From positions 1-42,625 of the forward strand of contig DCCQ01000035.1 of assembly GCA_002314195.1 (NCBI GenBank): DNA of 42,625 nt, read 5' to 3'. Of this stretch, positions 7,269 to 16,409 are shown in pieces. Under the pieces are notes generated by a model. It saw only the letters and a list, made by a program, of their open reading frames with translations, made no database searches and had not been told where the DNA came from. The DNA is from Bacteroidales bacterium UBA1077 (GTDB lineage Bacteria > Bacteroidota > Bacteroidia > Bacteroidales > UBA932). A program made the position numbers and the translations under genes. The stretch's first letter is position 1, and each line of letters begins with the position of its first letter.

Positions 7269-8942
7269 TTAAACCTCCTCATTGTTCATTTCGTCGTACA
7301 ATCCTCCGACGGTCTCGCCGACCTTGCCGAGAATATGCTTTGTCCAAGTGAAATTGAACAGCCTGCGCCGTTCCTTCTTTTCCATTTTCTCCTTGCGTTT
7401 CTTCTCCTCATATTCCTTGACCTCTTCGTCCGAAGGCTTGTCGAACACTCCGGGACCATCCTCCTCGTCCAGCCCGGCCGCTACGGAAGTCTCTATCGCA
7501 TGATGTCTGGTCGGGGAATATGGATCATATTCCGCCTCAGGGATTTTATCGTGTGGCTCTTCCCTTGTGACGGTGTCAGTACCCGCTGTGGCATTCTCTT
7601 CCTTTGGCGCGGTCTCATCCTGCTCATGTCTGATTACCTCCTGCCCCTGTGCGGCCGCTTCATGTTCCTGCCCAGCGACCTCGGACCCTTTTGTGCCGGC
7701 GGTCACGACATTCTCCGGGGCTGCCGGTCTGGCAATCATGGCCGTCACATCGTTGACGCAGTTCAATGATCGGTCGCCTTTCGCCGACAGTATCATGCCC
7801 ATGGAAGTCGCTGCGCTTGCTTCGCTTGCCTCGGCGCAACCCTCGCAGGAAAAGAACCTCCTCGGTCTGCCGATTTTCACTGAATATCCTGACAGAGCCT
7901 TGATGTAGTTCGCGCAGTTCACCAGCTCCGCTCCTCCTCCTGTCACGACAACGCCGGCTCTGAGTATATCCTCGGAAGCGTAGCCGCTTTCCTGAATCTT
8001 GAACAGAAGGGCCTCGATGATTTCCTTCATCCTTGCCGTGATGATCTCGGAGATGTATTTCACCGAAACCTGCGCGGTGGCGTTTCCGTCCTCGTCCACA
8101 ATCTGGATTGTCTTTTCTCCGAGCGAGGACAGTTTGTTAGGCATGCACGCCCCGTATGCCTTCTTGATGTTCTCCGCAAGTTCGAAGGAGAAGTTGCACT
8201 CGGACTTTATGTCGTTCGTCACGCTGTTCCCTCCGAAAGGAATGGCGGCGTAGAACCGCATGATCTTGTCTTTGAATATTGTCACGGAACTTACCCCGGC
8301 CCCGATGTCGATCAGCGCCACACCGTTTTCCATCTGCTCGGATTTGAGGACGGCCCGTGCGGTGATGCCAGGAGTGAAATATTTCTTGGCGATGGCTATC
8401 CCGAGATCATGGAAGACATTGTCGATGTTAGAGGAATATCTCCGGTTCCCGATGAACACCTTGAAATTGCCTTCGAGCGTCTCGGCGGCCATGCCAACGA
8501 TGTCGTTCTCAGGCTCGCTGAAACTATCCTCTGTCGAGAAAGACTGGGCCACGGCTCCATAGATCACCTCTTTGGCGGAATCTTCCAGCGGGTATGATTC
8601 CAGTGCCTTGGATTTCAGCTCTTTGATTTCGTTTTCCTGGATCAGGTCATCTGGGTCGGGCCGGTCAATGCTCGCTGATGCCGTCTCCTGGCGCACGTAC
8701 CAGCGTGGCAATCCGACGACAACTTGCTGGATCTTGATTCTTAGAGCCTGCTGCGCCTCGCTGACTGCCATCCTCAGCACGGATTTGACTTTCCCGGGAT
8801 TGAGGACATAACTGTAGCTTATGCCAAGCGAGGGTGACTCCTTGTAATAGACCACCTCCACATTCTGACTCTGGATCCTGGCAACACAGACGGCCAGCTT
8901 TGATGTGCCCAGATCAACGGATGCTATGTATCTCTCTTCCAT
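7269..8942 (-). CDS. ftsA: Cell division protein FtsA
   Basis: FtsA is the actin-like protein that anchors FtsZ to the membrane. Residues 1-375 hold the ATPase fold: phosphate-1 motif VDLGTSKLAV, ALIDIGAGVSSVTIF as phosphate 2, and VVTGGGAELVN as the adenosine motif. A long linker rich in Glu, Ala and Pro follows (about residues 400-510). The protein ends with a basic-amphipathic segment (RRLFNFTWTKHILGKVG) that is the likely membrane-targeting helix. At about 557 residues it is longer than the roughly 420 of enterobacterial FtsA; long C-termini are usual in Bacteroidetes. Translation could begin at GTG 8948 or ATG 8942; the ATG is chosen (MEERYIASVDLG). It lies 11 nt after ftsQ. Confidence 0.96.
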   Translation of the reverse strand: MEERYIASVDLGTSKLAVCVARIQSQNVEVVYYKESPSLGISYSYVLNPGKVKSVLRMAVSEAQQALRIKIQQVVVGLPRWYVRQETASASIDRPDPDDLIQENEIKELKSKALESYPLEDSAKEVIYGAVAQSFSTEDSFSEPENDIVGMAAETLEGNFKVFIGNRRYSSNIDNVFHDLGIAIAKKYFTPGITARAVLKSEQMENGVALIDIGAGVSSVTIFKDKIMRFYAAIPFGGNSVTNDIKSECNFSFELAENIKKAYGACMPNKLSSLGEKTIQIVDEDGNATAQVSVKYISEIITARMKEIIEALLFKIQESGYASEDILRAGVVVTGGGAELVNCANYIKALSGYSVKIGRPRRFFSCEGCAEASEASAATSMGMILSAKGDRSLNCVNDVTAMIARPAAPENVVTAGTKGSEVAGQEHEAAAQGQEVIRHEQDETAPKEENATAGTDTVTREEPHDKIPEAEYDPYSPTRHHAIETSVAAGLDEEDGPGVFDKPSDEEVKEYEEKKRKEKMEKKERRRLFNFTWTKHILGKVGETVGGLYDEMNNEEV

Positions 8943-8953
8943 ATTCACTTACT

Positions 8954-9730
8954 CTATTTTCTGCAGACAATCTGTCCGTTGTACTTAACATTCACTGTCG
9001 AATAGGATCCGGCTCCCTTGTGAGGCAGGATCGATGTGTAGTAGCGGCTGATCAGGTCGAACTTCCTCCCGAAGTCCTCGGGAAGGCCGAAGATGAACCG
9101 CTCTTTCCCCTCCCGAGGAATCATGACCAGATCGCCGTTCTCCCTGACCGTTATCTGGCAGATGTTTTCCGCCCATATTCCGGAATTCTGCATATAGTTG
9201 ACCATGGCGATCACTCCGGCCAGCCATTTTCTTTCGGGTTCGGTCTTTGGCTCACCCTTGTAGCCTCTCTCGATGTTGAGCGGAACCGCGCCGTCGATGA
9301 CAGGCACCATCGACGTGTAGTTGCGCTGGAGAGGAAACAGAAATCCTCTCTCGTCGGCGTAGTAGCCGTTGTTGTCCTTCTGGAACCTCACCACAGGTTC
9401 CCTCTGGCGGATTCTGACATTAAGGTAGCCGTCAGGAGTGGTGTAGGCTTCCGCCTTGAGGATGGCGCTTTTGTTGTCCAGGATGCCCTCGACTTTCTGA
9501 AGGTCAACACTGTCGAGCCGCTGTCCGATGTAGGCGCCGTAGCCCTTGTCCAGATAGCCTTCCACATCCTTGGCGGTCACGAAGTTGAAATCATCCGTGA
9601 ACTCCACCTTGACACCGGCGCATGTGAGTTGGCCGACCCGCCTCTCGTTCATCCCGTGGATGGCGAGGCAGACCAGAGCGAGCGCGCAGAACGCCGCGGC
9701 GGCGAGGCTTATCCTGAGACCTTTTTTCAT
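8954..9730 (-). CDS. ftsQ: Cell division protein FtsQ/DivIB
   Basis: This is a bitopic inner-membrane protein of the FtsQ-FtsL divisome subcomplex, which controls septal peptidoglycan synthesis. One transmembrane segment lies at about residues 6-26 (ISLAAAAFCALALVCLAIHG). A POTRA-like region follows (VEFTDDFNFVTAKDVEGYL, then LNVRIRQREPVVRF). The FtsQ family is weakly conserved, but length (258 residues), topology and position between murC and ftsA make the call firm. The start overlaps the end of murC by 4 nt (ATGA), indicating translational coupling. Confidence 0.92.
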   Translation of the reverse strand: MKKGLRISLAAAAFCALALVCLAIHGMNERRVGQLTCAGVKVEFTDDFNFVTAKDVEGYLDKGYGAYIGQRLDSVDLQKVEGILDNKSAILKAEAYTTPDGYLNVRIRQREPVVRFQKDNNGYYADERGFLFPLQRNYTSMVPVIDGAVPLNIERGYKGEPKTEPERKWLAGVIAMVNYMQNSGIWAENICQITVRENGDLVMIPREGKERFIFGLPEDFGRKFDLISRYYTSILPHKGAGSYSTVNVKYNGQIVCRK

Positions 9731-11091
9731 TTCTTCAATCTCTCCTCAAGCAGGTTTGTTATCGGGACTATGAACCTGTCGATGTTGCCGGCACCGAAGG
9801 TCGCCAGAACATCAATCGGCTCATTCTCAAGGTATGCCATCAATTCCTCTTTTTTCAGAAGCACTTTCTCGGGGGCGGTCACCTTGTCGAATATGATTTC
9901 GGAAGTGACTCCCGGGATAGGCTCCTCCCTTGCCGGATAGATGTCCAACAGAATCAGTTTGTCCACCTTGCTCAAAGCGGCTGCGAAATCATCGGCGAAA
10001 TCCCTCGTCCTGGTGAAAAGATGCGGCTGGAATATTGCCGTGATCTTTCTGCCCGGGAATATCCCCCTCATGGAAGATATAGCCGAGGCCAGTTCCTTTG
10101 GATGATGGGCGTAGTCATCGATGTAGGACAGGCTTGGGGTGTTGAGGTGCACCTCAAGTCTGCGCTTCACTCCTGAATATGTCCCTATGGCTTCCTTGAT
10201 GGCCTCCGGGGCGACCCCGTGACAGAGGCAGATGGCCGCGGCGGCCACGCTGTTCTCCACATTGACCCACCCTGGAATGCCGACTCTGATGTTTTCGATC
10301 ACACCTCCAGGATAAACCAGGTCGAAGATGTAATGTCCCGTCTCGTCCGGCTTGGCGTTGGCGGCATGGTAATCCGCCGAAGGATTGTCATAGCTGTAGC
10401 GCAGGATCTTGGCCTTGGTGTCGGCTGAAGTGATGTCCAGACCGTATTTCACGATCAATGTGCGGCTTACCTGGGAGGCGAAGGCTTTGAATGCTTTCTG
10501 ATATTCCTCAAGTGTGCCGTAGATGTCCAGATGGTCGGCGTCCATAGCCGTGATCGCTGCGATCGCCGGATGCAGCTGGAGGAACGAACGGTCGAACTCA
10601 TCAGCCTCGGCGACGATTGTAGGCGTGTGGCTGATCAGCAGATTGGTTCCGTAGTTCTTGGATATACCACCCAGAAAAGCCGAGCAGCCTTTCCCGCTTT
10701 CGGTCAGGATGTGCGCGACCAGAGTGCTGGTGGTCGTCTTTCCGTGCGTTCCCGCCACCGCCAGACAGGTCTGTCCTTCCGCCAACTCGCCGAGCATACG
10801 GGATCTCTTGACGAGTGTGTAACCATGCTCTTTGACATAGACAAGTTCCTGAAGGTCAGCCGGAATGGCCGGAGTATAGACGACAAGCGTCGATGCCACG
10901 TCCTTGGGAATATAATCCGGATCGTCCTTGTAGTGGACGTCGATCCCTTCCTTCTCAAGGGCGTGGGTCAAGTCTGAAGGAGTCCTGTCGTAGCCTGCGA
11001 CCGGATACCCCTTGAATTTGTAGTACCTTGCGATGGCACTCATGCCTATGCCACCGATTCCTATGAAATAAATCTTTGAATATTTGGACAT
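9727..11091 (-). CDS. murC: UDP-N-acetylmuramate--L-alanine ligase
   Basis: MurC adds L-alanine to UDP-MurNAc with ATP, the first amino acid of the peptidoglycan stem peptide. The N-terminal Rossmann motif is FIGIGGIGMSAIARYY (residues 9-24). The ATP-binding loop is AVAGTHGKTTTSTL near residues 110-125, and the Mur-ligase blocks EADEFDRSFLQLHP and DDYAHHPKEL are present. It has the normal length at 454 residues. It lies 2 nt downstream of murG and overlaps ftsQ by 4 nt, in the middle of the dcw operon. Confidence 0.97.
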   Translation of the reverse strand: MSKYSKIYFIGIGGIGMSAIARYYKFKGYPVAGYDRTPSDLTHALEKEGIDVHYKDDPDYIPKDVASTLVVYTPAIPADLQELVYVKEHGYTLVKRSRMLGELAEGQTCLAVAGTHGKTTTSTLVAHILTESGKGCSAFLGGISKNYGTNLLISHTPTIVAEADEFDRSFLQLHPAIAAITAMDADHLDIYGTLEEYQKAFKAFASQVSRTLIVKYGLDITSADTKAKILRYSYDNPSADYHAANAKPDETGHYIFDLVYPGGVIENIRVGIPGWVNVENSVAAAAICLCHGVAPEAIKEAIGTYSGVKRRLEVHLNTPSLSYIDDYAHHPKELASAISSMRGIFPGRKITAIFQPHLFTRTRDFADDFAAALSKVDKLILLDIYPAREEPIPGVTSEIIFDKVTAPEKVLLKKEELMAYLENEPIDVLATFGAGNIDRFIVPITNLLEERLKK

Positions 11092-11093
11092 TT

Positions 11094-12242
11094 CTAAAGT
11101 TTGATCAATTTATAAACCTCTTCGGCGATCTTTCCCGCCGCGTCAGGCAGAGCCATCTTTCCGGCGTTCTCCTCAAGCGTGGCGATTCTGCCCGGATCCT
11201 TCAGCAGTTCCAGGGCAGTCGGGATCATCTTCTCCATAGCCTCGGAATCCTTGACGAGCACCGCCGCGTCTTTCTTTACCAGAGCCATCGCGTTGTGAGT
11301 CTGGTGATCCTCGGCCACATTAGGTGACGGAATGAATATCACGGCTTTATGCGCGGCGCATAATTCCGACACAGAACTGGCTCCGGAACGCGAGACCACA
11401 ACATTCGCGGCAGCGTAGGCGAGTTCCATCCTTCCGATGAAGTCAGAGTAGTGAATATGCCGGAGTGCGTCGGGGTTCTTTTCCCTCTGCTCCTTCATGA
11501 ATTCATCCACACCATGCTTATAGTATTTTCCGCACTGCCACAGCACATCCACGCCGTCCAGCCCCGGACATCCGTCCGAGATCCATTTCCTCATGCACTG
11601 GTTGAAACGGCTGCTCCCAAGACTTCCTCCCACAATGAATATGTGCTTTCTGGCAGGGTCGAGACCATATTCCTTGACTCCTTCGGCCTTCATTTCCGGA
11701 GTGGCGGGAACGATGATGCTTCTGATAGGATTTCCCGTCATGACGATTCTGTCGGCAGGGAAGAACCTTTCCATACCCTCGTAGGCGACACAGATGCACT
11801 GCACCCTGCTCCCGAGTTTCTTGTTGGTCAGCCCCGCAAACCCGTTCTGCTCCTGGATGAGAGCTGGAATATGCATTCCTGTCGCCGCCCAGAGCAGGGG
11901 AGCGCTGGCGTATCCTCCGACTCCGATGGCGACCTGAGGCTTGAACTCCTTTATGATCCTTTTTGCCTTGAGCACACTGGCGACCACTTTGAACGGCACG
12001 CAAAGGTCGTTGAGGATGTTCTTTAGGCTCAATTGCCTTTGCAGTCCGACAATCGGCAGCCCGACAATCCTGTAGCCGGCCGCGGGAACCTTCTCCATCT
12101 CCATCTTGCCCTCCGCGCCCACAAACAGGATCTCCGTCTCCGGATTCAGTTCCTTCAGTTTGTTCGCGATCGAGACGGCCGGGAAGATGTGCCCCCCGGT
12201 GCCGCCTCCGCTTATTATGACTCTCAATGCTTTATGCTCCAT
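11094..12242 (-). CDS. murG: UDP-GlcNAc:lipid I N-acetylglucosaminyltransferase
   Basis: MurG converts lipid I to lipid II on the inner face of the cytoplasmic membrane. The N-terminal glycine loop VIISGGGTGGHIFPAVSIA sits at residues 8-26 and the second loop, VVSRSGASSVSELCA, in the C-terminal GT-B domain. IPALIQEQNGFAGLTNK is a conserved acceptor-side block. The ATG at 12242 gives MEHKALRVIISGGG; the frame is open further upstream, but that part overlaps ftsW and shows no similarity. The product is 382 residues, normal for the family, and starts 4 nt after the ftsW stop. Confidence 0.96.
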   Translation of the reverse strand: MEHKALRVIISGGGTGGHIFPAVSIANKLKELNPETEILFVGAEGKMEMEKVPAAGYRIVGLPIVGLQRQLSLKNILNDLCVPFKVVASVLKAKRIIKEFKPQVAIGVGGYASAPLLWAATGMHIPALIQEQNGFAGLTNKKLGSRVQCICVAYEGMERFFPADRIVMTGNPIRSIIVPATPEMKAEGVKEYGLDPARKHIFIVGGSLGSSRFNQCMRKWISDGCPGLDGVDVLWQCGKYYKHGVDEFMKEQREKNPDALRHIHYSDFIGRMELAYAAANVVVSRSGASSVSELCAAHKAVIFIPSPNVAEDHQTHNAMALVKKDAAVLVKDSEAMEKMIPTALELLKDPGRIATLEENAGKMALPDAAGKIAEEVYKLIKL

Positions 12243-12246
12243 GATA

Positions 12247-13722
12247 CTATTCATTGTTATGGTCATCCATCCCGTAGTCCGGGATGTCATTCTCGTGCAC
12301 AGGCATGCCGCCATCATCCTCTTGCGCGGCAAAATCTTCTGTAAGTCCGCTTTCCATCCGGTCCAGATCATCCAGCCCGCCGCTGACCTCGTCCTTTATC
12401 TCCCTGTCGACCAGAGGGGCTGCCTTTGCTGCTTCCCTGTCGATTTTCCTCTTTGCCATCTTGCTGATTGACAGTATGATTCCAAACGCAAGACTGAACA
12501 TCAGGAACGAGGAGTTTCCGTGACTGATCATCGGAAGGGTCTGCCCCGTGAGCGGCCCCATGTCACAGTTGATGGCGATGTGCATCATGGCCTGCCCGGT
12601 GATCAACAGCACGAGACCCGCCACCGCTGTCTTGGCGAAATGGTTGTCGCAGTTTCTGACTATGATCGAGCCTCTGGCCAAAAGGCTGATGTAGAGGATG
12701 ATGATGAATATCCCACCGAGCATCCCGTACTCCTCGACCACGAAACTGAACATGTAGTCCTCGAACATGATCGGAACCACATATCTCTGCGTGCTTCGTC
12801 CCGGCCCCTTGCCGAAGAACCCGCCTTCATGGATCGCTATCTTCGCGCTGATAGGCTGTTTTACCTTGTCCAGAGCATCCTGGAACTCCTGACTGTTCTG
12901 CGGGCTCTCGCGGATGATCCTGAGATTTTCCTCAATGCCGTTCTCCGTGATCCTGTTGAGGGCCGAGTCCAGATGCGGGAACGGTTTTTTGCCGGCGTCG
13001 AAGCATGAGTTCAGTCCGATGCAGCCTGCCAGCAACACGACGGCGGCCAACCCGGGGATGATCAGTTCCCTGACACTTATCCCTCCTATAAGGATGGTGG
13101 TGAACATTATAGCCCCGATGAACAAGGTGCTGGACAGGCTGCCTACCATCAGGAACACGCAGACACTGAATATCGGGAAATAGATGTAAGTTATCTTTTT
13201 GACTATCGGTTTGTTCCAGAAAGGATACTTCTTTCCCAACAGATTGGCCAGTGTGAAACTGTCATTCCGGAATGAGTTGACTGCCCACGCCAGGTACATG
13301 ATCATCGCCACCTTCACGACCTCGAAAACATGGACCTGAAAACCGAATACGGACACGATTCGCCAGGCGTGGTTGATATAGAGGGCTTTGATCGGGCCGG
13401 CGGAGATTTGAAGCGCCAGAATCGACAGCAGACCTATGGAAACCGCATAGCCCAGTTGAGAGACTATCCTGAAGAATCCAATCTTCTTGATGCAGCAGCA
13501 GAGAACAATCACTCCCAGCCCTGCCAGAGACAAGACGAGCTGCTCGCTGATGATCGCCATCCTGGTGGTGTGCTGCTGGAGAGCCAGCAGTGAGGTTGAG
13601 GAGAATATGGCCACTATGGAGAACAGGATGAGCAGGATGACAATCATCCACACAACCTTGTCTCCTTCGAGGGAATCCACGAAGTTCCAGAGAGTTTTCT
13701 TTTTCTTTGCAGCCTCGGCCAT
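12247..13722 (-). CDS. ftsW: SEDS peptidoglycan glycosyltransferase FtsW
   Basis: FtsW polymerises lipid II at the septum together with the transpeptidase FtsI. The product is a multi-pass membrane protein with roughly ten hydrophobic segments. Family blocks are visible: HEGGFFGKGPGRSTQRYVVP, FSFVVEEYGMLGGIFIIILY and, near the end, LTGQTLPMISHGNSSFL. The C-terminal cytoplasmic tail of about 80 residues is unusually acidic and charged. ATGs at 13728 and 13722 are both possible; the inner one is preferred. It lies between murD and murG, as in canonical dcw clusters. Confidence 0.96.
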   Translation of the reverse strand: MAEAAKKKKTLWNFVDSLEGDKVVWMIVILLILFSIVAIFSSTSLLALQQHTTRMAIISEQLVLSLAGLGVIVLCCCIKKIGFFRIVSQLGYAVSIGLLSILALQISAGPIKALYINHAWRIVSVFGFQVHVFEVVKVAMIMYLAWAVNSFRNDSFTLANLLGKKYPFWNKPIVKKITYIYFPIFSVCVFLMVGSLSSTLFIGAIMFTTILIGGISVRELIIPGLAAVVLLAGCIGLNSCFDAGKKPFPHLDSALNRITENGIEENLRIIRESPQNSQEFQDALDKVKQPISAKIAIHEGGFFGKGPGRSTQRYVVPIMFEDYMFSFVVEEYGMLGGIFIIILYISLLARGSIIVRNCDNHFAKTAVAGLVLLITGQAMMHIAINCDMGPLTGQTLPMISHGNSSFLMFSLAFGIILSISKMAKRKIDREAAKAAPLVDREIKDEVSGGLDDLDRMESGLTEDFAAQEDDGGMPVHENDIPDYGMDDHNNE

Positions 13723-13735
13723 ATTCATTGATCTT

Positions 13736-15076
13736 TTAGAGTCTTCTCACCGCTTCCTTGAACTTTTCGCCTCTGTCCTCGTAGCAGGTGAAGAGGTCGA
13801 AGCTCGCGCAGCACGGGCTGAGCAGCACTACATCTCCGGCCTCGGCGAATCCGCTGGCAGCCTTGACAGCCTCTTCGGCTGATTTTGTGTCCACGATCCT
13901 GTCTTTGCCCACAATCTCCCCGAACGCCTCGTGGAACTTGTGGTTGTCCAGACCCATGCAGACAATCGCCTTGACTTTATCCTTGACCAGAGGTTTGAGG
14001 ACTTCGTAGTCGTTGCCCTTGTCGGTGCCGCCGACAATCCACACGACCGGTCTTTTCTGGCATTCGAGCGCGTACCATGCGGCGTCCACATTTGTGGCCT
14101 TGGAGTCGTTGATGTACAGCACGTCCTTGATGCTCAGCACAGGTTCGAGCCGATGTTCGATAGGCTGGAACGTGGCCAGAGACTCACGGATGGTCTTGTT
14201 GTCGATTCCCGATGCCTTCGCGGCGAGCGCGGCGGCCATCGAGTTGTAGATGTTGTGCTTGCCGCCAAGGGCGAGCTCTTTCAGGAATATGTCGCATTCA
14301 TCCTCGCCGTACTTCACGACGATCTTGTCGTCCTTGAGGTACGCGCCCTGCTTGACCTCTGCCTTCTGGGTGAACGGCAAGCGTTTGGCGGAAAGGATGA
14401 TCTTGTTCAGATGCTCGATGGTGATCTCGTCGTCGGAGTCGAAGATGAAGCAGTCTTCTGGCCTGAGATTCTGCGTGAGACGGAACTTTGCCTTCACGTA
14501 GTTCTCCATCTGGTAGTCGTAGCGGTCCAGATGGTCGGGTGTGATGTTGGTGATGATGGCGATGTCAGGACGGAAATCGTAGCAGTTGTCTAGCTGGAAA
14601 CTGCTGATTTCCAAGACGTAATAGTCGAAGCGCTCCGTCGCCACCTGATAGGCGTAGCTCTTGCCTATGTTTCCGCCGAGGCCGACGTTGAGGCCGGCGT
14701 TCTGAAGCAGGTAGTAGATCAATGATGTGGTGGTGGTCTTTCCGTTGCTTCCTGTGATGCAGATCTTTTTCGCGGTGTCGTAGCGGCCCGCGAACTCGAT
14801 CTCGGAGATGATGTGGATTCCCTTCTCCTCGATCTTCTTGATGATAGGTGCGGTGCTCGGGATTCCCGGGCTCTTGATCACCTCGTCAGCGTTCAGGATG
14901 AGGTTCTCCGTGTGGTGCCCCTCCTCGAAACTGATGTCCCATTTGCGAAGTTCGTCCGCGAAGTGTTCAGAAATCTTTCCGTAGTCGGAAAGGAACACAT
15001 CGAATCCTTTCACCTTGGCCAAAACAGCGGCTCCGACCCCGCTTTCCGCGCCTCCCAAAACTACAATTCTGCTCAT
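13736..15076 (-). CDS. murD: UDP-N-acetylmuramoylalanine--D-glutamate ligase
   Basis: MurD adds D-glutamate to UDP-MurNAc-L-Ala. The N-terminal motif is RIVVLGGAESGVGAAVLAK and the ATP loop is CITGSNGKTTTTSLIYYLL near residue 108. The block NITPDHLDRYDY and the C-terminal WIVGGTDKGNDY and LLSPCCASFDLF are typical. At about 446 residues it has the usual length. The inner ATG (15076, MSRIVV) fits homologues better than the ATG two codons earlier. It is 10 nt downstream of mraY and 13 nt before ftsW. Confidence 0.97.
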   Translation of the reverse strand: MSRIVVLGGAESGVGAAVLAKVKGFDVFLSDYGKISEHFADELRKWDISFEEGHHTENLILNADEVIKSPGIPSTAPIIKKIEEKGIHIISEIEFAGRYDTAKKICITGSNGKTTTTSLIYYLLQNAGLNVGLGGNIGKSYAYQVATERFDYYVLEISSFQLDNCYDFRPDIAIITNITPDHLDRYDYQMENYVKAKFRLTQNLRPEDCFIFDSDDEITIEHLNKIILSAKRLPFTQKAEVKQGAYLKDDKIVVKYGEDECDIFLKELALGGKHNIYNSMAAALAAKASGIDNKTIRESLATFQPIEHRLEPVLSIKDVLYINDSKATNVDAAWYALECQKRPVVWIVGGTDKGNDYEVLKPLVKDKVKAIVCMGLDNHKFHEAFGEIVGKDRIVDTKSAEEAVKAASGFAEAGDVVLLSPCCASFDLFTCYEDRGEKFKEAVRRL

Positions 15077-15086
15077 ATTCATAAAA

Positions 15087-16397
15087 TTATCTAATCTTCA
15101 ACAGTGCCAGTGTGGTGACCGCCAGGATGACTCCGATGAGCCAGAACCTTGTCACGATCTTTGCTTCCGGGATGGCATGCTCCGGTCTGCTGATCAACGC
15201 CGGGATGCCTTCCTTTTGATAGTGGTGGTGCAGAGGCGTCATCTTGAATATCCTCCTGCCCTCACCGTATTTTTTCTTCGTGTACTTGAAGTACGTCCTC
15301 TGCATGATGACCGAAAGAGACTCCACGAGGAATATCCCGCAAAGGATCGGAAGCAGCAATTCCTTCCTCATCAGCACGGCGCTCACGCCGATTATGCCAC
15401 CAATCGTGAGGCTGCCGGTGTCTCCCATGAACACTTGCGCCGGGTAGGAGTTGTACCACAGAAAGCCCATCAACGCGCCCACGAAGGCCGACATGAAGAT
15501 GGCTATCTCGCCGCTCCCCGGGATGTACATTATGTTAAGATAGTCGGAATTGATCAGGTTGCCTCCCAACCATGCCAGTATGCCAAGAACGACCCCGACT
15601 ATCGCACTCGTCCCCGCGGCGAGACCGTCCATTCCGTCGGTCAGGTTCGTACCGTTGGAGCAGGCCATGATCACAACCACGATCATCAGCACGTACACCG
15701 CCCATTTGCAGTACCATCCCCATCTGCCTTTGAACGGGGAAAAGCATTTGTAGTCGAATTCATGATCCTTCACGAACGGAATGGTGGTCTTTGTGCTTTT
15801 TATCACGTTCTCCATCTTCCAACCGGAGTCCTGCGCCACAAGAGTCTCGGAGTCAACATTCAGGGAACTGCTGTTGCCCTGCTCCACGACGTTCGCTACG
15901 CCTGGCCGGACCGGAACTTTCTCGCGGACGACGATGTCGTCGCTGAAGCACACCGTTAGCCCGATGACCAGTCCGAGAAGCAACTGGCAGACAAGTTTGA
16001 CCTTCGGGTGCAGGCCTTCCTTGTTGTGCTTGAAGACCTTGATATAGTCGTCGGCGAAACCGAGCGCCCCACACCACACCGTGGTCAGGATAAGGAGCTG
16101 GATGTAGATGTTCCTGAGATTGCAGAACAGCAGGACCGGGACCAGTATCGCCATGATGATGATGATTCCGCCCATTGTCGGCGTGCCCTTCTTCTGCAGC
16201 TGGCCTTCCAGTCCGAGGTCACGGATAGTCTCTCCAATCTGCCTGCGTTGAAGCCATCTGATGATCCTGCGCCCTGCGAAAAACGAAAGAAGCATCGCAG
16301 TGACACTGGCAAGCATGGCCCTGAAGGACAGGTAGGTGAAAAGCCCCTGTCCAGGAATGTCGTATTGCCTTAGATATTCAAAAAGATGGTAGATCAT
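15087..16397 (-). CDS. mraY: Phospho-N-acetylmuramoyl-pentapeptide transferase
   Basis: MraY transfers phospho-MurNAc-pentapeptide to undecaprenyl phosphate, making lipid I. It is a polytopic membrane enzyme. Signature blocks are KKGTPTMGGIIIIMA, GFADDYIKVFKHNKEGL (Asp-Asp of the active site), NLTDGMDGLAAGTSAIVG and MTPLHHHYQKEG near the C-terminus. At 436 residues it is longer than the roughly 360 of E. coli. The extra length is an insertion of about 75 residues after the DDYIK region (around VREKVPVRPG to GRWGWYCKW), between membrane segments. It lies 12 nt after murE. Confidence 0.97.
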   Translation of the reverse strand: MIYHLFEYLRQYDIPGQGLFTYLSFRAMLASVTAMLLSFFAGRRIIRWLQRRQIGETIRDLGLEGQLQKKGTPTMGGIIIIMAILVPVLLFCNLRNIYIQLLILTTVWCGALGFADDYIKVFKHNKEGLHPKVKLVCQLLLGLVIGLTVCFSDDIVVREKVPVRPGVANVVEQGNSSSLNVDSETLVAQDSGWKMENVIKSTKTTIPFVKDHEFDYKCFSPFKGRWGWYCKWAVYVLMIVVVIMACSNGTNLTDGMDGLAAGTSAIVGVVLGILAWLGGNLINSDYLNIMYIPGSGEIAIFMSAFVGALMGFLWYNSYPAQVFMGDTGSLTIGGIIGVSAVLMRKELLLPILCGIFLVESLSVIMQRTYFKYTKKKYGEGRRIFKMTPLHHHYQKEGIPALISRPEHAIPEAKIVTRFWLIGVILAVTTLALLKIR

Positions 16398-16409
16398 CGC
16401 TTTTCCCTC